Shown here: positions 50,358-59,185 of the stretch, in pieces
Position numbering within the stretch: position 1 is the stretch's first letter
Layout of the letters: each line of letters opens with the position of its first letter
Assembly (NCBI GenBank): GCA_030600585.1
Contig: JAUVLU010000001.1
Coordinates: forward strand, 62,001-126,000
Reading direction: 5' to 3'
DNA length: 64,000 nucleotides
Source of the DNA: Candidatus Cloacimonadota bacterium
Lineage (GTDB): Bacteria; Cloacimonadota; Cloacimonadia; Cloacimonadales; TCS61
The notes under the pieces: model-generated
Seen by the model: the letters and a program-made list of their open reading frames with translations, nothing else
Told to the model about the DNA's origin: nothing
Databases searched by the model: none
Program-made: the position numbers and the translations under genes

Positions 50358-51500
50358 TCATTCAGTTGGTGGCACATATTCAAATTCATAATCACATCTG
50401 ATATAAGAGCCACACCAATAATAGCTTCCTCTATTATAACTTTCTACCGTCAATCCATAACCACCCTCTTCAAAACCAACATTGTAAAGGAACCCATTTT
50501 CTATTATTTCTTCATTGTTTGAAGTCCAATCCCACTCAAAAACCTCTATAGCACAATAATTATGATAACCATTCATTTGTTCATGGCAGTTACTAGTAAT
50601 TAATTTATTTGTAGTTTTTTCGCGAGATATGCTACAATAACTTTTGCGTCTAAATCGTTTATAATTATGAGAAGATGAACCTAATCTTCTTACAACCATT
50701 TCAGCTTTTCCACCTAACCAAGATTCTAAACTTTTTGGTCTTCTTACACATATTTTTGTTAAGTATATTCTCCCAGTTGTACTACGATTATTATTTAAAG
50801 TATTAAATTTGTTCAAATCATAATTATCCATAGATAATTCTTCGAATAGAAGTAACTCATTAATACCAACTACTGCTAAAGGATATTCTGGTTCATAATC
50901 ACTGTCAGATATATCCATAATTATATTGTTACCTTCATTATCATATACATTAATATTTTGGATATCCATATCGTCAACTAGTTTGCCATTCTCAAATATA
51001 GGTATATAAGTTACTTGTATTGGAATATTAGGATCGTATTCTTTAAAACAATGCATATACAACTGTAAATAACAGATTTCATCTAATGCTCTTATGAATT
51101 CCTCAGGTGATTCACCATCAGGAGGTAAATTTTCAACTTCTACTTCAACTAATTCTCTAATAGATAAACTATCAACTTGATAATATGAAATTGTTGACCA
51201 TAATACAAAGGCTTCACCATTTACATCTCCATCGGCATCTACTATTTCTAAATTTGTATTCATCTCATTGTAGAGAATAGTAGCAAAGTTCTCATTTTCA
51301 AACAAGTATGGTAAAACTGATGCAAATTTTTTCATAGTTTTTTCAGTTTTAACTAAATCAATACTGAATCTTCCAAAACTATACAGAAACTCATTCTCCT
51401 CATCAACAATTTCAGTAATTGTTTTACTTGAGCAACTTATTAATAATATGCCCCCACTAATAATTGTCCCCATAACGATTAATGTGAATATTTTTCTCAT
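50358..51500 (-). CDS. Hypothetical lipoprotein
   Basis: N-terminal lipobox-like GGILLISCSS. Confidence 0.65.
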   Translation of the reverse strand: MRKIFTLIVMGTIISGGILLISCSSKTITEIVDEENEFLYSFGRFSIDLVKTEKTMKKFASVLPYLFENENFATILYNEMNTNLEIVDADGDVNGEAFVLWSTISYYQVDSLSIRELVEVEVENLPPDGESPEEFIRALDEICYLQLYMHCFKEYDPNIPIQVTYIPIFENGKLVDDMDIQNINVYDNEGNNIIMDISDSDYEPEYPLAVVGINELLLFEELSMDNYDLNKFNTLNNNRSTTGRIYLTKICVRRPKSLESWLGGKAEMVVRRLGSSSHNYKRFRRKSYCSISREKTTNKLITSNCHEQMNGYHNYCAIEVFEWDWTSNNEEIIENGFLYNVGFEEGGYGLTVESYNRGSYYWCGSYIRCDYEFEYVPPTE

Positions 51501-51519
51501 TTTTGTCTCCTCTTTTTTT

Positions 51520-51729
51520 TTATTTCAATGGAATAATATACAATACTCCATCAATTCTTATTGCTTGATATTCTATACTTTCACAAATGATTATGATTTT
51601 TTCATATTCGATTCCCAAAAGTTCTTTGTAAGTTATTATAGGATATGAGGAATCATTTATAGAATTTAATTGACTAATAAGGAATGTTGATAAACTTAAC
51701 AAAATTAAACATGAGAATTTTCTTATCAT
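51520..51729 (-). CDS. Small secreted hypothetical protein
   Basis: Signal-like N-terminus, co-directional with 50358..51500. Confidence 0.45.
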   Translation of the reverse strand: MIRKFSCLILLSLSTFLISQLNSINDSSYPIITYKELLGIEYEKIIIICESIEYQAIRIDGVLYIIPLK

Positions 51730-51820
51730 GTCCTAGCCCCTCTATTATAAAGACAAAAAAAGATAATATTTGGGACGAAATGATGGCTAACTTATATAAG
51801 ACTAAGTAATTGGAGATAGT

Positions 51821-52792
51821 ATGAAAAAAAATGATCGTATTTATACAGATATAATTAATTCAGCCTTTCATTATTCTAAAATGATTTTAAAGAATGATGA
51901 TGAAGCCAGAGATATATCTCAAGCTGTAGCTATAGAATATTTTATGAATATTAACAAATGTAATATCAATAATTTGAATGGTTGGATATTTATAATAACT
52001 AGAAATAAATGTTACAACTATATCAAGAAAAATAAAAGAAATATTATTTCCGGTTCAATTGAATTTAATGAAAAGACATATGTTGAGCCTAATTTTGAAG
52101 AGAACAATTGCAACAATGATGATATGACCGAGATGATCAAAGCACTTCCATCAGATGTATTAAAGGTAAAAGAAAAGATGATGTTAATAAAATATTATAA
52201 CAATAACTGTGAATATAAAAAATTATGTGCAAGATATTCAATTAAAATCGATTCAATGAGAAAGAAAATATATCGATTAAAAAATGAAGTAATTGCATAT
52301 AATAAAAGAAAGAATGGATACAATAATACAATAAAAATTGTTGGACCACGTTTAAGAGAAAATATTATGAATTTTGTACGAAAATTTAATAATTGTTGCA
52401 GAAATGATGATTTTTCAAATATGCAGCAATACTTAATTGAATGTATAATGCCTTCTAAAATTCCAAGTATTTGTATAAAAAAAATTATTCATATTAACAT
52501 TGAATATATAGAAGTTAAAAAGTATGATCTTTGTATAATCTACTATGATAATTTCGGGAAAGTAAATAGCTTTTCAACCATTTTCAAAATTTCAAAATCC
52601 AATATTATTCATATACTTGAATTTCCAAAGCTAAGTAAAAAAATATTTAAAGCGAATGTTAAAGCTTTACCTAAAGAAGTATTGGGAAAAATCCTTCCGG
52701 ATAAAAAAGGAAAATATCATTATACTTTTGATGAAATTATTGGAATGATAAAAGAACATACAGAATTAACAACAGTAACGAATAGTTACTGA
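51821..52792 (+). CDS. ECF-like RNA polymerase sigma factor with ~150-residue C-terminal extension
   Basis: Region 2-like DEARDISQAVAIEYFM...LNGWIFIITRNKCYNYIKKNKRN; region 4-like KKLCARYSIKIDSMRKKIYRLKNEV. Confidence 0.75.
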   Translation: MKKNDRIYTDIINSAFHYSKMILKNDDEARDISQAVAIEYFMNINKCNINNLNGWIFIITRNKCYNYIKKNKRNIISGSIEFNEKTYVEPNFEENNCNNDDMTEMIKALPSDVLKVKEKMMLIKYYNNNCEYKKLCARYSIKIDSMRKKIYRLKNEVIAYNKRKNGYNNTIKIVGPRLRENIMNFVRKFNNCCRNDDFSNMQQYLIECIMPSKIPSICIKKIIHINIEYIEVKKYDLCIIYYDNFGKVNSFSTIFKISKSNIIHILEFPKLSKKIFKANVKALPKEVLGKILPDKKGKYHYTFDEIIGMIKEHTELTTVTNSY

Positions 52793-52825
52793 AATCTATA
52801 AAGAATTTGGCTTCAAAATAAAAAA

Positions 52826-52846
52826 GCGGGGAAATTGTTTCCCCGC
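52826..52846. terminator. Bidirectional terminator hairpin between convergent genes
   Basis: gcggggaaa-ttg-tttccccgc with A/T flanks on both sides. Confidence 0.85.
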
Positions 52847-52865
52847 ATAAAAACCTATATGAAAT

Positions 52866-54833
52866 TTACTTCATCAACAACATTTTCTTTGAAACTTCAG
52901 AAGAAACTGTCTTCATTTTAACAAAGTACATTCCGCTGGAAGTAGAATTGTCATTGTTGTCTTTTCCATTCCAGACAAAGTTTGTATTTTGCACAATTTC
53001 GTTATTCACAATTGTTTTAACAAGCTGTCCCTTTATGTTGAATATCTTAACCGATACAGGTTGCTGAATATCATTCTCATTAATAGAAAGAGCAATATTA
53101 GCTGTCGGATTGAATGGATTTGGATAAACAGAGATAGAGTTAACAGCAATCACATTAACTGTGTTATCATCAGAATCTGTTGGTCCCATTCCATTAGGAC
53201 CGCCATAAGCACCCATATCATTTCTTGTTCCATCGATGTCGTTGTATATAGCATCAGGATTACCGGTATCTATACAAGGTGAACCTTCTTGCAGCCACCA
53301 CGATGCAGTAAGTCCGTTATATCCTGTTCCATCTCCGGCAGTCGGTGCAACAAAGAGCGGGTCTGCATCGATATTACCCTCACCTGCAAATCCACCTGTT
53401 ACGCAACTATATGTAATTATCGGTGTACTTTGTATGAAATGGATCTCACCATTATCAATAATGATAGAGTTAGTTATTATTGGAACTGAATTTAAAAGGA
53501 ACATCAGATATGATGTTGAATTAGTTGATAAATTATTCGCTATAGTATTGTTAGTTAAAATTGCATTAGAATCATTTTTGAAACTGAATGCTCCCCACTG
53601 TCCTGTGTTATTTACAATAGCATTGTTTACTATCTCTATAGTAGATGCAGTACATCTTATACCACCTGCACAGCCTGAACTTGTATTATTGGAAATAATG
53701 TTTTGTGAAATCAGAACATTATCAGATCCTACGATCTCAAATGCTGCGGCAAGTGAAGAACTATTATTATCAAATATCTTACATCCGATAATATCAACTT
53801 TGGAATTACCTTCTACTTTAATTGCAGAAAGATTGGCGTTGGATATCTCGCAGTTAGCAAGAAGATTATCTTCTTGAGTATTAAAGAATCTTATACCATT
53901 CCATGAAGTTTCTGAATCGAAAATAATAGGTTCACTTCTTGTAGATGATGCATCTGCAATTAGAAGTCCGTTAACTGTGAATTGTACATCTGCAGCAAAT
54001 TGTAATTCAACACCTTCGTTGATTATTAGTGCATCACCTTCAGCAATAACAATATCACCGGAAATTATATAAGGGCTAAAATCTGATACCCAAGTACCGG
54101 AAAGATTTCCGCTGACTGAAGAGCCATCAGTAACCGTGATGTAATCCTCAATAGTAATTTCAGCGAATTCTCCATCAACCTCAATTTTAAGAGTTACATC
54201 AAATACTCCAGGCTCTGTATAGACATGGAAAGGATTTTCCTGAGTACTGTCAAAAATCCCATCACCATCAAAATCCCATTCCCAGGCATCAATTACTCCT
54301 GTTGGTGAACTTGACATACTTGTAAACTGTACACCGAGATTTAAAGGACCAATTTGTACATTAGATGCTATACCAGCACTAAGCCCGAAATTTGCAATAG
54401 CATTATCAAGCGGACCTGAAATTCCACTAACGTTATTGTTACCATAATAAAGTTCATTTTCTGGTCCTACCACTGCAAAAAATGGGACATATCCATTTCC
54501 CCAATCCCAATATATCGCTCCAAGACCTGACCAATTTGGATGTGTATGTGTTGCTCCCCAATCAGTTTCCGATAAGAAATACGCCTGTCCACCTATTTCA
54601 TATTGTTCCCATAAAGATTGATAAGTCGGCGCCGCCGATATACAGCCACCTCAACCAGAACTTCCCCAAAAGAAAACAACTGCTTTTCCAGAAGCAGTTA
54701 ATTCATAAATTGAATGATTCTCACCATTACTATCAATCCAACTGACATCATTTACAATGTCTCCAACCTGATATTGTGCGAACACACTAACAGAAAGGAT
54801 TACTAAAAAAAACACTACTAATATCTTTTTCAT
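52866..54833 (-). CDS. Candidate selenoprotein: thioredoxin/redoxin-like UxxC domain + PKD + beta-helix + T9SS-type sorting domain (in-frame UGA at codon 61)
   Basis: Signal peptide and SD at 54833; VVFFWGSSG-UGA-GGCISAAPTYQSLWEQYE is open from the UGA to the stop at 52866; ORF-track pieces 54651..54833 and 52866..54473 are in the same frame. Confidence 0.8.
54626..54638 (-). promoter_or_regulatory. Candidate bacterial SECIS apical stem-loop
   Basis: Minus-strand UCGGC-GGC-GCCGA; loop GGC starts 18 nt after the UGA. Confidence 0.55.
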
Positions 54834-54925
54834 TTTTCTCTCCTTTTAAGAGTCGGCTTTCGGGTATCCGAAAAACGATCTCCATTTTTTATTTAATTAA
54901 TATCTGTCCCATGAAGTGCGTAAGC

Positions 54926-55702
54926 CTATTTCATCAGGATCATTTTTTTTATTTCCGAAAATTTTGAGTTATTCAATTTATAGAAATAGACACCTGAAGA
55001 AACCGGTTGATTGCTTTCATCGGTACCGTTCCAGATTATGGAGTAGCCGACTCCGTCGGCAAAAAGCGGCGAGGGACTCGCCGACTCCAAAATATCCAAA
55101 GTTTTTACTTTCTGCCCTTTAAGATTATAAATTTCGAGATTCACAAAATCGGAATTTTGTGGTACAGAGAAAGAAATCGTTGTTCCAGGACTGCGACCGG
55201 CTCCTGACGGCTTAAATGGATTCGGATAGTTTTGCATGAGTTTATTAGCGTAAACAATCTCATCATCCGCGCTTACATTATCAGCAGTATTAAATGTGAA
55301 ATCTAAACTGATAGGTTCAATAAGATCACCTTCATCCAGAATTATACTAAATGGAAATCCACCGGTACTGGTAACTGTCACAAGGATATGGATCTCTTCA
55401 AATTCTCCTGGTGCAAGTGGTAACGGAACCGCCCAATTTGCCATGAAACACGCACCGGATGAATTACATATACTCAAATTCCAGTCGTTGGGTACGTTCT
55501 CATCGGAATAAAACAGAGTATAGGTTTCAGTAGTAGAACCAATGTTTGTAATTGTGATCCATTCCGATTCATAAACATAAGAACCATTTGTAGCAAATGA
55601 ATCTCCAATGATATCCATGTCGAATGGGATATCAACTTCCAATTCTGCAAAGACAAGGCTTATACTCATTACTAAAAATGTGAATAGGATTATTTTTTTC
55701 AT
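54926..55702 (-). CDS. Secreted protein with T9SS-type sorting domain carrying in-frame palindromic insertions
   Basis: Signal peptide; NPFKP-SGAGRSPG-TTISF and KTLDILESASPSPLFADGVGYSIIWNGTD...KKMILMK. Confidence 0.75.
   Translation of the reverse strand: MKKIILFTFLVMSISLVFAELEVDIPFDMDIIGDSFATNGSYVYESEWITITNIGSTTETYTLFYSDENVPNDWNLSICNSSGACFMANWAVPLPLAPGEFEEIHILVTVTSTGGFPFSIILDEGDLIEPISLDFTFNTADNVSADDEIVYANKLMQNYPNPFKPSGAGRSPGTTISFSVPQNSDFVNLEIYNLKGQKVKTLDILESASPSPLFADGVGYSIIWNGTDESNQPVSSGVYFYKLNNSKFSEIKKMILMK
55046..55088 (-). repeat. In-frame palindromic element, copy 1
   Basis: gccgac-tcc-gtcggc aaaaag cggcgag-gga-ctcgccg; flanking gccgactcc repeats; near-identical copy at 61511..61553. 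Confidence 0.85.
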
Positions 55703-55733
55703 TATTTTTATCTCCTTTTTTCAACGGTTTTCC

Positions 55734-55939
55734 ATTCCCAACTGGAAAGTTAGGAATGAGAACGAAAGAAAACCCTGCGATCGCTTCTCTCAATTTATCA
55801 TCTATTTAGCAATTATTCAACTCCTTCCTAAGCTTCTGCTTGGGAAGGAAATAAAACATGAAGCTTTTGCTTCATAACGAAATAGAAATTTCGTTTAATA
55901 TTCTATTCCCAACTGGAAAGTTAGGAATGAGAACGAAAG
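55734..55939. repeat. 35-bp direct repeat pair flanking three hairpins
   Basis: attcccaactggaaagttaggaatgagaacgaaag at 55734..55768 and 55905..55939; hairpins 55823..55848, 55858..55875, 55876..55895. Confidence 0.85.
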
Positions 55940-56137
55940 TTGTCTTTCTGAGGAATCTTATAGCTTTACCCTCGAAGAATCTAATGAAATTCTTTTTGCT
56001 TTTCTCCCTTTCCTTTCGATTGAGATTCTTCCTGAGAACTACGTGCATGATACGTCAGAATGACAATTTATTTTCCTTTCCACTTCTATATTCCAAACCA
56101 TTCGCAAGGTTCATTAACCATTGCGGAGGTCGAATTT

Positions 56138-57550
56138 TCAAAACGATGTTACAATATCGAGGCGAACTCCATCAAATTCTGCCTGATTTTTACAAACACC
56201 ATTACGACAAACTAAACCGCCCTTTTCTTTTCCAATAAAAATTCGAACATCGGTATTCCATAAAATAGAAGCTGCAAATTCACCACCAATCCAGAATTCT
56301 CCATCGTTGCCTTCATTTGATTCGCCGAGTTGATTTTCTACAGTTATGGAAGCTGAATAATTTCCAATAGAAACATCGGTTTGCAATCTTGGTTCGAAGT
56401 GAGAAATATTCTCAGCACCGTTATCTTCTTCTTTATATTGATATTCTACTTTTATCATAACTGGAATATTTTTCAACATAAAATCAAGGCTCACGGCAGG
56501 TGTAAGTTCCTGATACCAGTTGTTTCCACTTTCGGTATTGATCTGCTCGAGAGCACCGTATTCTGATTTTATAGAAAGATTATCAAAATCGTGTTTGAAT
56601 TCACAATAAAGGTCAGATTGACGAACCTTGAAATTACTGTTCCAGCCTTCTGCATAATTTAATACAAATTCATTTTCATAGTTTGGAAGGAAGCGGATCT
56701 CGCCCATAAGTCCTTCTTCATCTTTGCCCGGATCCCATCCGTGTTCAAGCTGCTGTCCGCTATGATTTGCCATAGGCAGATCGGTAATTTTCGTATCAAA
56801 ATTCTCATATTTTTTATAAACGGTTAGAAGTGTAAATTTACCAAGATAAGCAGTAGCGTTGGAATATATCCCTGTTCCACTCACATTATTTTCATCATTG
56901 CTTTTTGCGTACTCGGCATTGAGATCAAGCATATCATTGAAATAGTTCACTCTTCCTGTAAAAATATCACATTGATTATCTTCAAATTGCTGCTGCATTA
57001 TATAACCACCACCAATTCTGAGATTATCTTTCAGGTTAAGATCAGCATCGACAGCAGCGATTTTGTCATTCTCATTTTCATCATCTACGTTTTTCATCAG
57101 TCCGTAAAAAATTTGAGCCTGCACTTTATCGAAGAAAGCTTGTGCATATCCGCCGGTGAGCCGAGAATCATCCTCAAAATCGGTATCAAAATAATTATGC
57201 ATTACCATTCCGCTGCCGATAACAGCATCGTAAGTTCCTGCTTTAAGGAAGAAATGATCAGATTCAAATTGCAGGAAATATTCATCGAAATAATTCTCAT
57301 CTTCTTCAATACCTGTTTGCTCTGCGCTAAGGAAACGATCATATTTTGGTTTGTAATAATTGTATTTTACACCGGCAGACAGGTTATTATAAAATATTTG
57401 AAGTTGGAGTTTATCGGAGAAATAGTTTTGATATTCTTCACCAATATCACGTGTAATAGTTTGGAATTCATTTAATATTGAGTAAGATATTTCTGCAAAA
57501 GCTGATGCAATAACCAGAAGAAAGAAAGCTGTTAATAATAATTTTTTCAT
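56138..57550 (-). CDS. Outer-membrane beta-barrel-like protein (DUF6029-like)
   Basis: Signal peptide and long amphipathic beta-strand pattern (FLKAGTYDAVIGSGMVMHNYFDTDFEDDSRLTGGYAQ). Confidence 0.65.
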   Translation of the reverse strand: MKKLLLTAFFLLVIASAFAEISYSILNEFQTITRDIGEEYQNYFSDKLQLQIFYNNLSAGVKYNYYKPKYDRFLSAEQTGIEEDENYFDEYFLQFESDHFFLKAGTYDAVIGSGMVMHNYFDTDFEDDSRLTGGYAQAFFDKVQAQIFYGLMKNVDDENENDKIAAVDADLNLKDNLRIGGGYIMQQQFEDNQCDIFTGRVNYFNDMLDLNAEYAKSNDENNVSGTGIYSNATAYLGKFTLLTVYKKYENFDTKITDLPMANHSGQQLEHGWDPGKDEEGLMGEIRFLPNYENEFVLNYAEGWNSNFKVRQSDLYCEFKHDFDNLSIKSEYGALEQINTESGNNWYQELTPAVSLDFMLKNIPVMIKVEYQYKEEDNGAENISHFEPRLQTDVSIGNYSASITVENQLGESNEGNDGEFWIGGEFAASILWNTDVRIFIGKEKGGLVCRNGVCKNQAEFDGVRLDIVTSF

Positions 57551-57558
57551 ATCTATCC

Positions 57559-58068
57559 TTACTCTTCGCTTTCTTCATTTTCTTCAGAAAATGTTTCCAA
57601 CCATTTTATTATTATTTCTTTATAATGTTCTTCATCACCGCGTTTGTAACCGGTGTGATCATAAAGTATCTCGCCGTCCGGTGCGATTATTAAAGTGCGT
57701 GGGATATTCACGATATTGAATTGCTTTTGCACAACTTTTTTAGAATCAAAGAGAGTATGGAATTCATATTTATGTGATTTCACTTCAGCTATTGCTTTCC
57801 GTTTGGTTCTTGGTTTATCGGTGCAGATGGTTACAACATTCACATTTTCATATTCTTTATGTAATTCATCAAGTTTTGGCAATGCCTTTTTACATGGAAC
57901 ACACCAGCTTGCCCAAAAATCTAAAATTACAAGTCCTTCCTGCTGAAAATCAGAAAGCTTAACCATCTTGCCTTTCATATTTTCCAATTGGAAATCTTGT
58001 ACTTTTTCTGCTGCAAAAAGTGATGCAGCAAACAGCACAATTAGTATTAAAGAAAAAAATCTGTTCAT
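57559..58068 (-). CDS. TlpA/ResA-like thioredoxin-family protein
   Basis: VILDFWASWCVPCKKALPKLDELHKEY. Confidence 0.92.
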   Translation of the reverse strand: MNRFFSLILIVLFAASLFAAEKVQDFQLENMKGKMVKLSDFQQEGLVILDFWASWCVPCKKALPKLDELHKEYENVNVVTICTDKPRTKRKAIAEVKSHKYEFHTLFDSKKVVQKQFNIVNIPRTLIIAPDGEILYDHTGYKRGDEEHYKEIIIKWLETFSEENEESEE

Positions 58069-58081
58069 TATTAATTCCTTA

Positions 58082-59185
58082 TTATCTTATAATATTTATT
58101 TCAATTACATTATATATTGTACAAGTATCGCCATTATAATGATCTTCTAAAGTTTGTATCCAGAGAACGAGAATCAAGTCATCAGGAAGCTGCTGATAAC
58201 CCGATGCAAGTTGATCAAGACCGGAAATAGTGAACGTAACAAGTTCTTGCCGATTTAATGAAGATATATCAACGGTTTCACGCTTGAGTTCAATATTATG
58301 AAGATTTTCTCCGCTGTGATTTTGATGTTCCGTACTTAATTCTTCCATTAACACAGCCACAAGTTTTAAGTTATTTGTAGAAATTGATCCATCCAGTTCG
58401 ATCTGCACGGAACCATTTAAAGTAGTACCGTTAATATCGGCTTGTGCATCTAAAAACTTAGCCGTTAACGGCTGTTCCATTAGTGGAACTATAACATCTT
58501 CAATATCCTGCTGGATAGTTACGGAAGAACCTGTGATAATTTCAGCATTACCATTTATTACAGTATAAGGCAGGTAACCATGATTTTCATAATATATAAG
58601 CAAAGGTGTGTTCCCGGGGTCTAAAATATCATTAATATGATATTCTACATAAGAGAATCTACTGCCGTATTCTTCTTTAAGATTGTGAAGAGCTTCTTCA
58701 ACGATCGGGCAGTTTACACAGGACATTGCTGTAAACATTTCGACCACTACATTACGCATATTAGCCTGATTTCCATAAAACATATAGGAATTATCAGTTT
58801 CGATTAAAACATCAGATATGATAGTATCCATAAATGTTGTTTCTGAATCCGGGCTTGTAACCAGCAATCGCCAATCTATTGCAAAAGCATTTGTATCAAT
58901 TATTACAGCTTCAAATGTTAAAGGCATATTTACATAAGAAAAAGCTTTATAAAAGTTTTCAACATCAGATTTAATTAAGCCGTTGTTACTGTAATTATCG
59001 TGAAAGAATTCCATTATGTTAGTAACATCTTCTTTTGGCAGAATGGTTTCAATGGAATCTGCAAAAGTATTGAAAAAAGCTATTATGAAATTTTCGTTAT
59101 CGACAGTTGGCTCGAGATTATGCTCAAACCGATCACAGGCAACGAATATCAATAAAATCATTGTAAACAGAAAAAGTTTTTTCAT
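58082..59185 (-). CDS. Omp28-related thioredoxin-like lipoprotein
   Basis: Lipobox LLIFVAC; VVEMFTAMSCVNCPIVEEALHNL. Confidence 0.75.
   Translation of the reverse strand: MKKLFLFTMILLIFVACDRFEHNLEPTVDNENFIIAFFNTFADSIETILPKEDVTNIMEFFHDNYSNNGLIKSDVENFYKAFSYVNMPLTFEAVIIDTNAFAIDWRLLVTSPDSETTFMDTIISDVLIETDNSYMFYGNQANMRNVVVEMFTAMSCVNCPIVEEALHNLKEEYGSRFSYVEYHINDILDPGNTPLLIYYENHGYLPYTVINGNAEIITGSSVTIQQDIEDVIVPLMEQPLTAKFLDAQADINGTTLNGSVQIELDGSISTNNLKLVAVLMEELSTEHQNHSGENLHNIELKRETVDISSLNRQELVTFTISGLDQLASGYQQLPDDLILVLWIQTLEDHYNGDTCTIYNVIEINIIR

Noticed and set aside
52866-54473. ORF-track start MVGPENELYY as the true N-terminus
   Set aside because: It is a GTG with no Shine-Dalgarno. The frame is open upstream to the TGA at 54651, and the signal peptide lies beyond it.
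54651-54653. UGA as genome-wide reassigned codon (Trp/Gly)
   Set aside because: Other genes here end at TGA at the expected C-terminus (dnaE, queH), so reassignment is unlikely.
54651-54653. Plain nonsense mutation or sequencing error
   Set aside because: Not excluded, but less favoured: the single stop falls exactly at the redox-active Cys position, is followed by a suitable hairpin, and the remaining ~600 codons are open.
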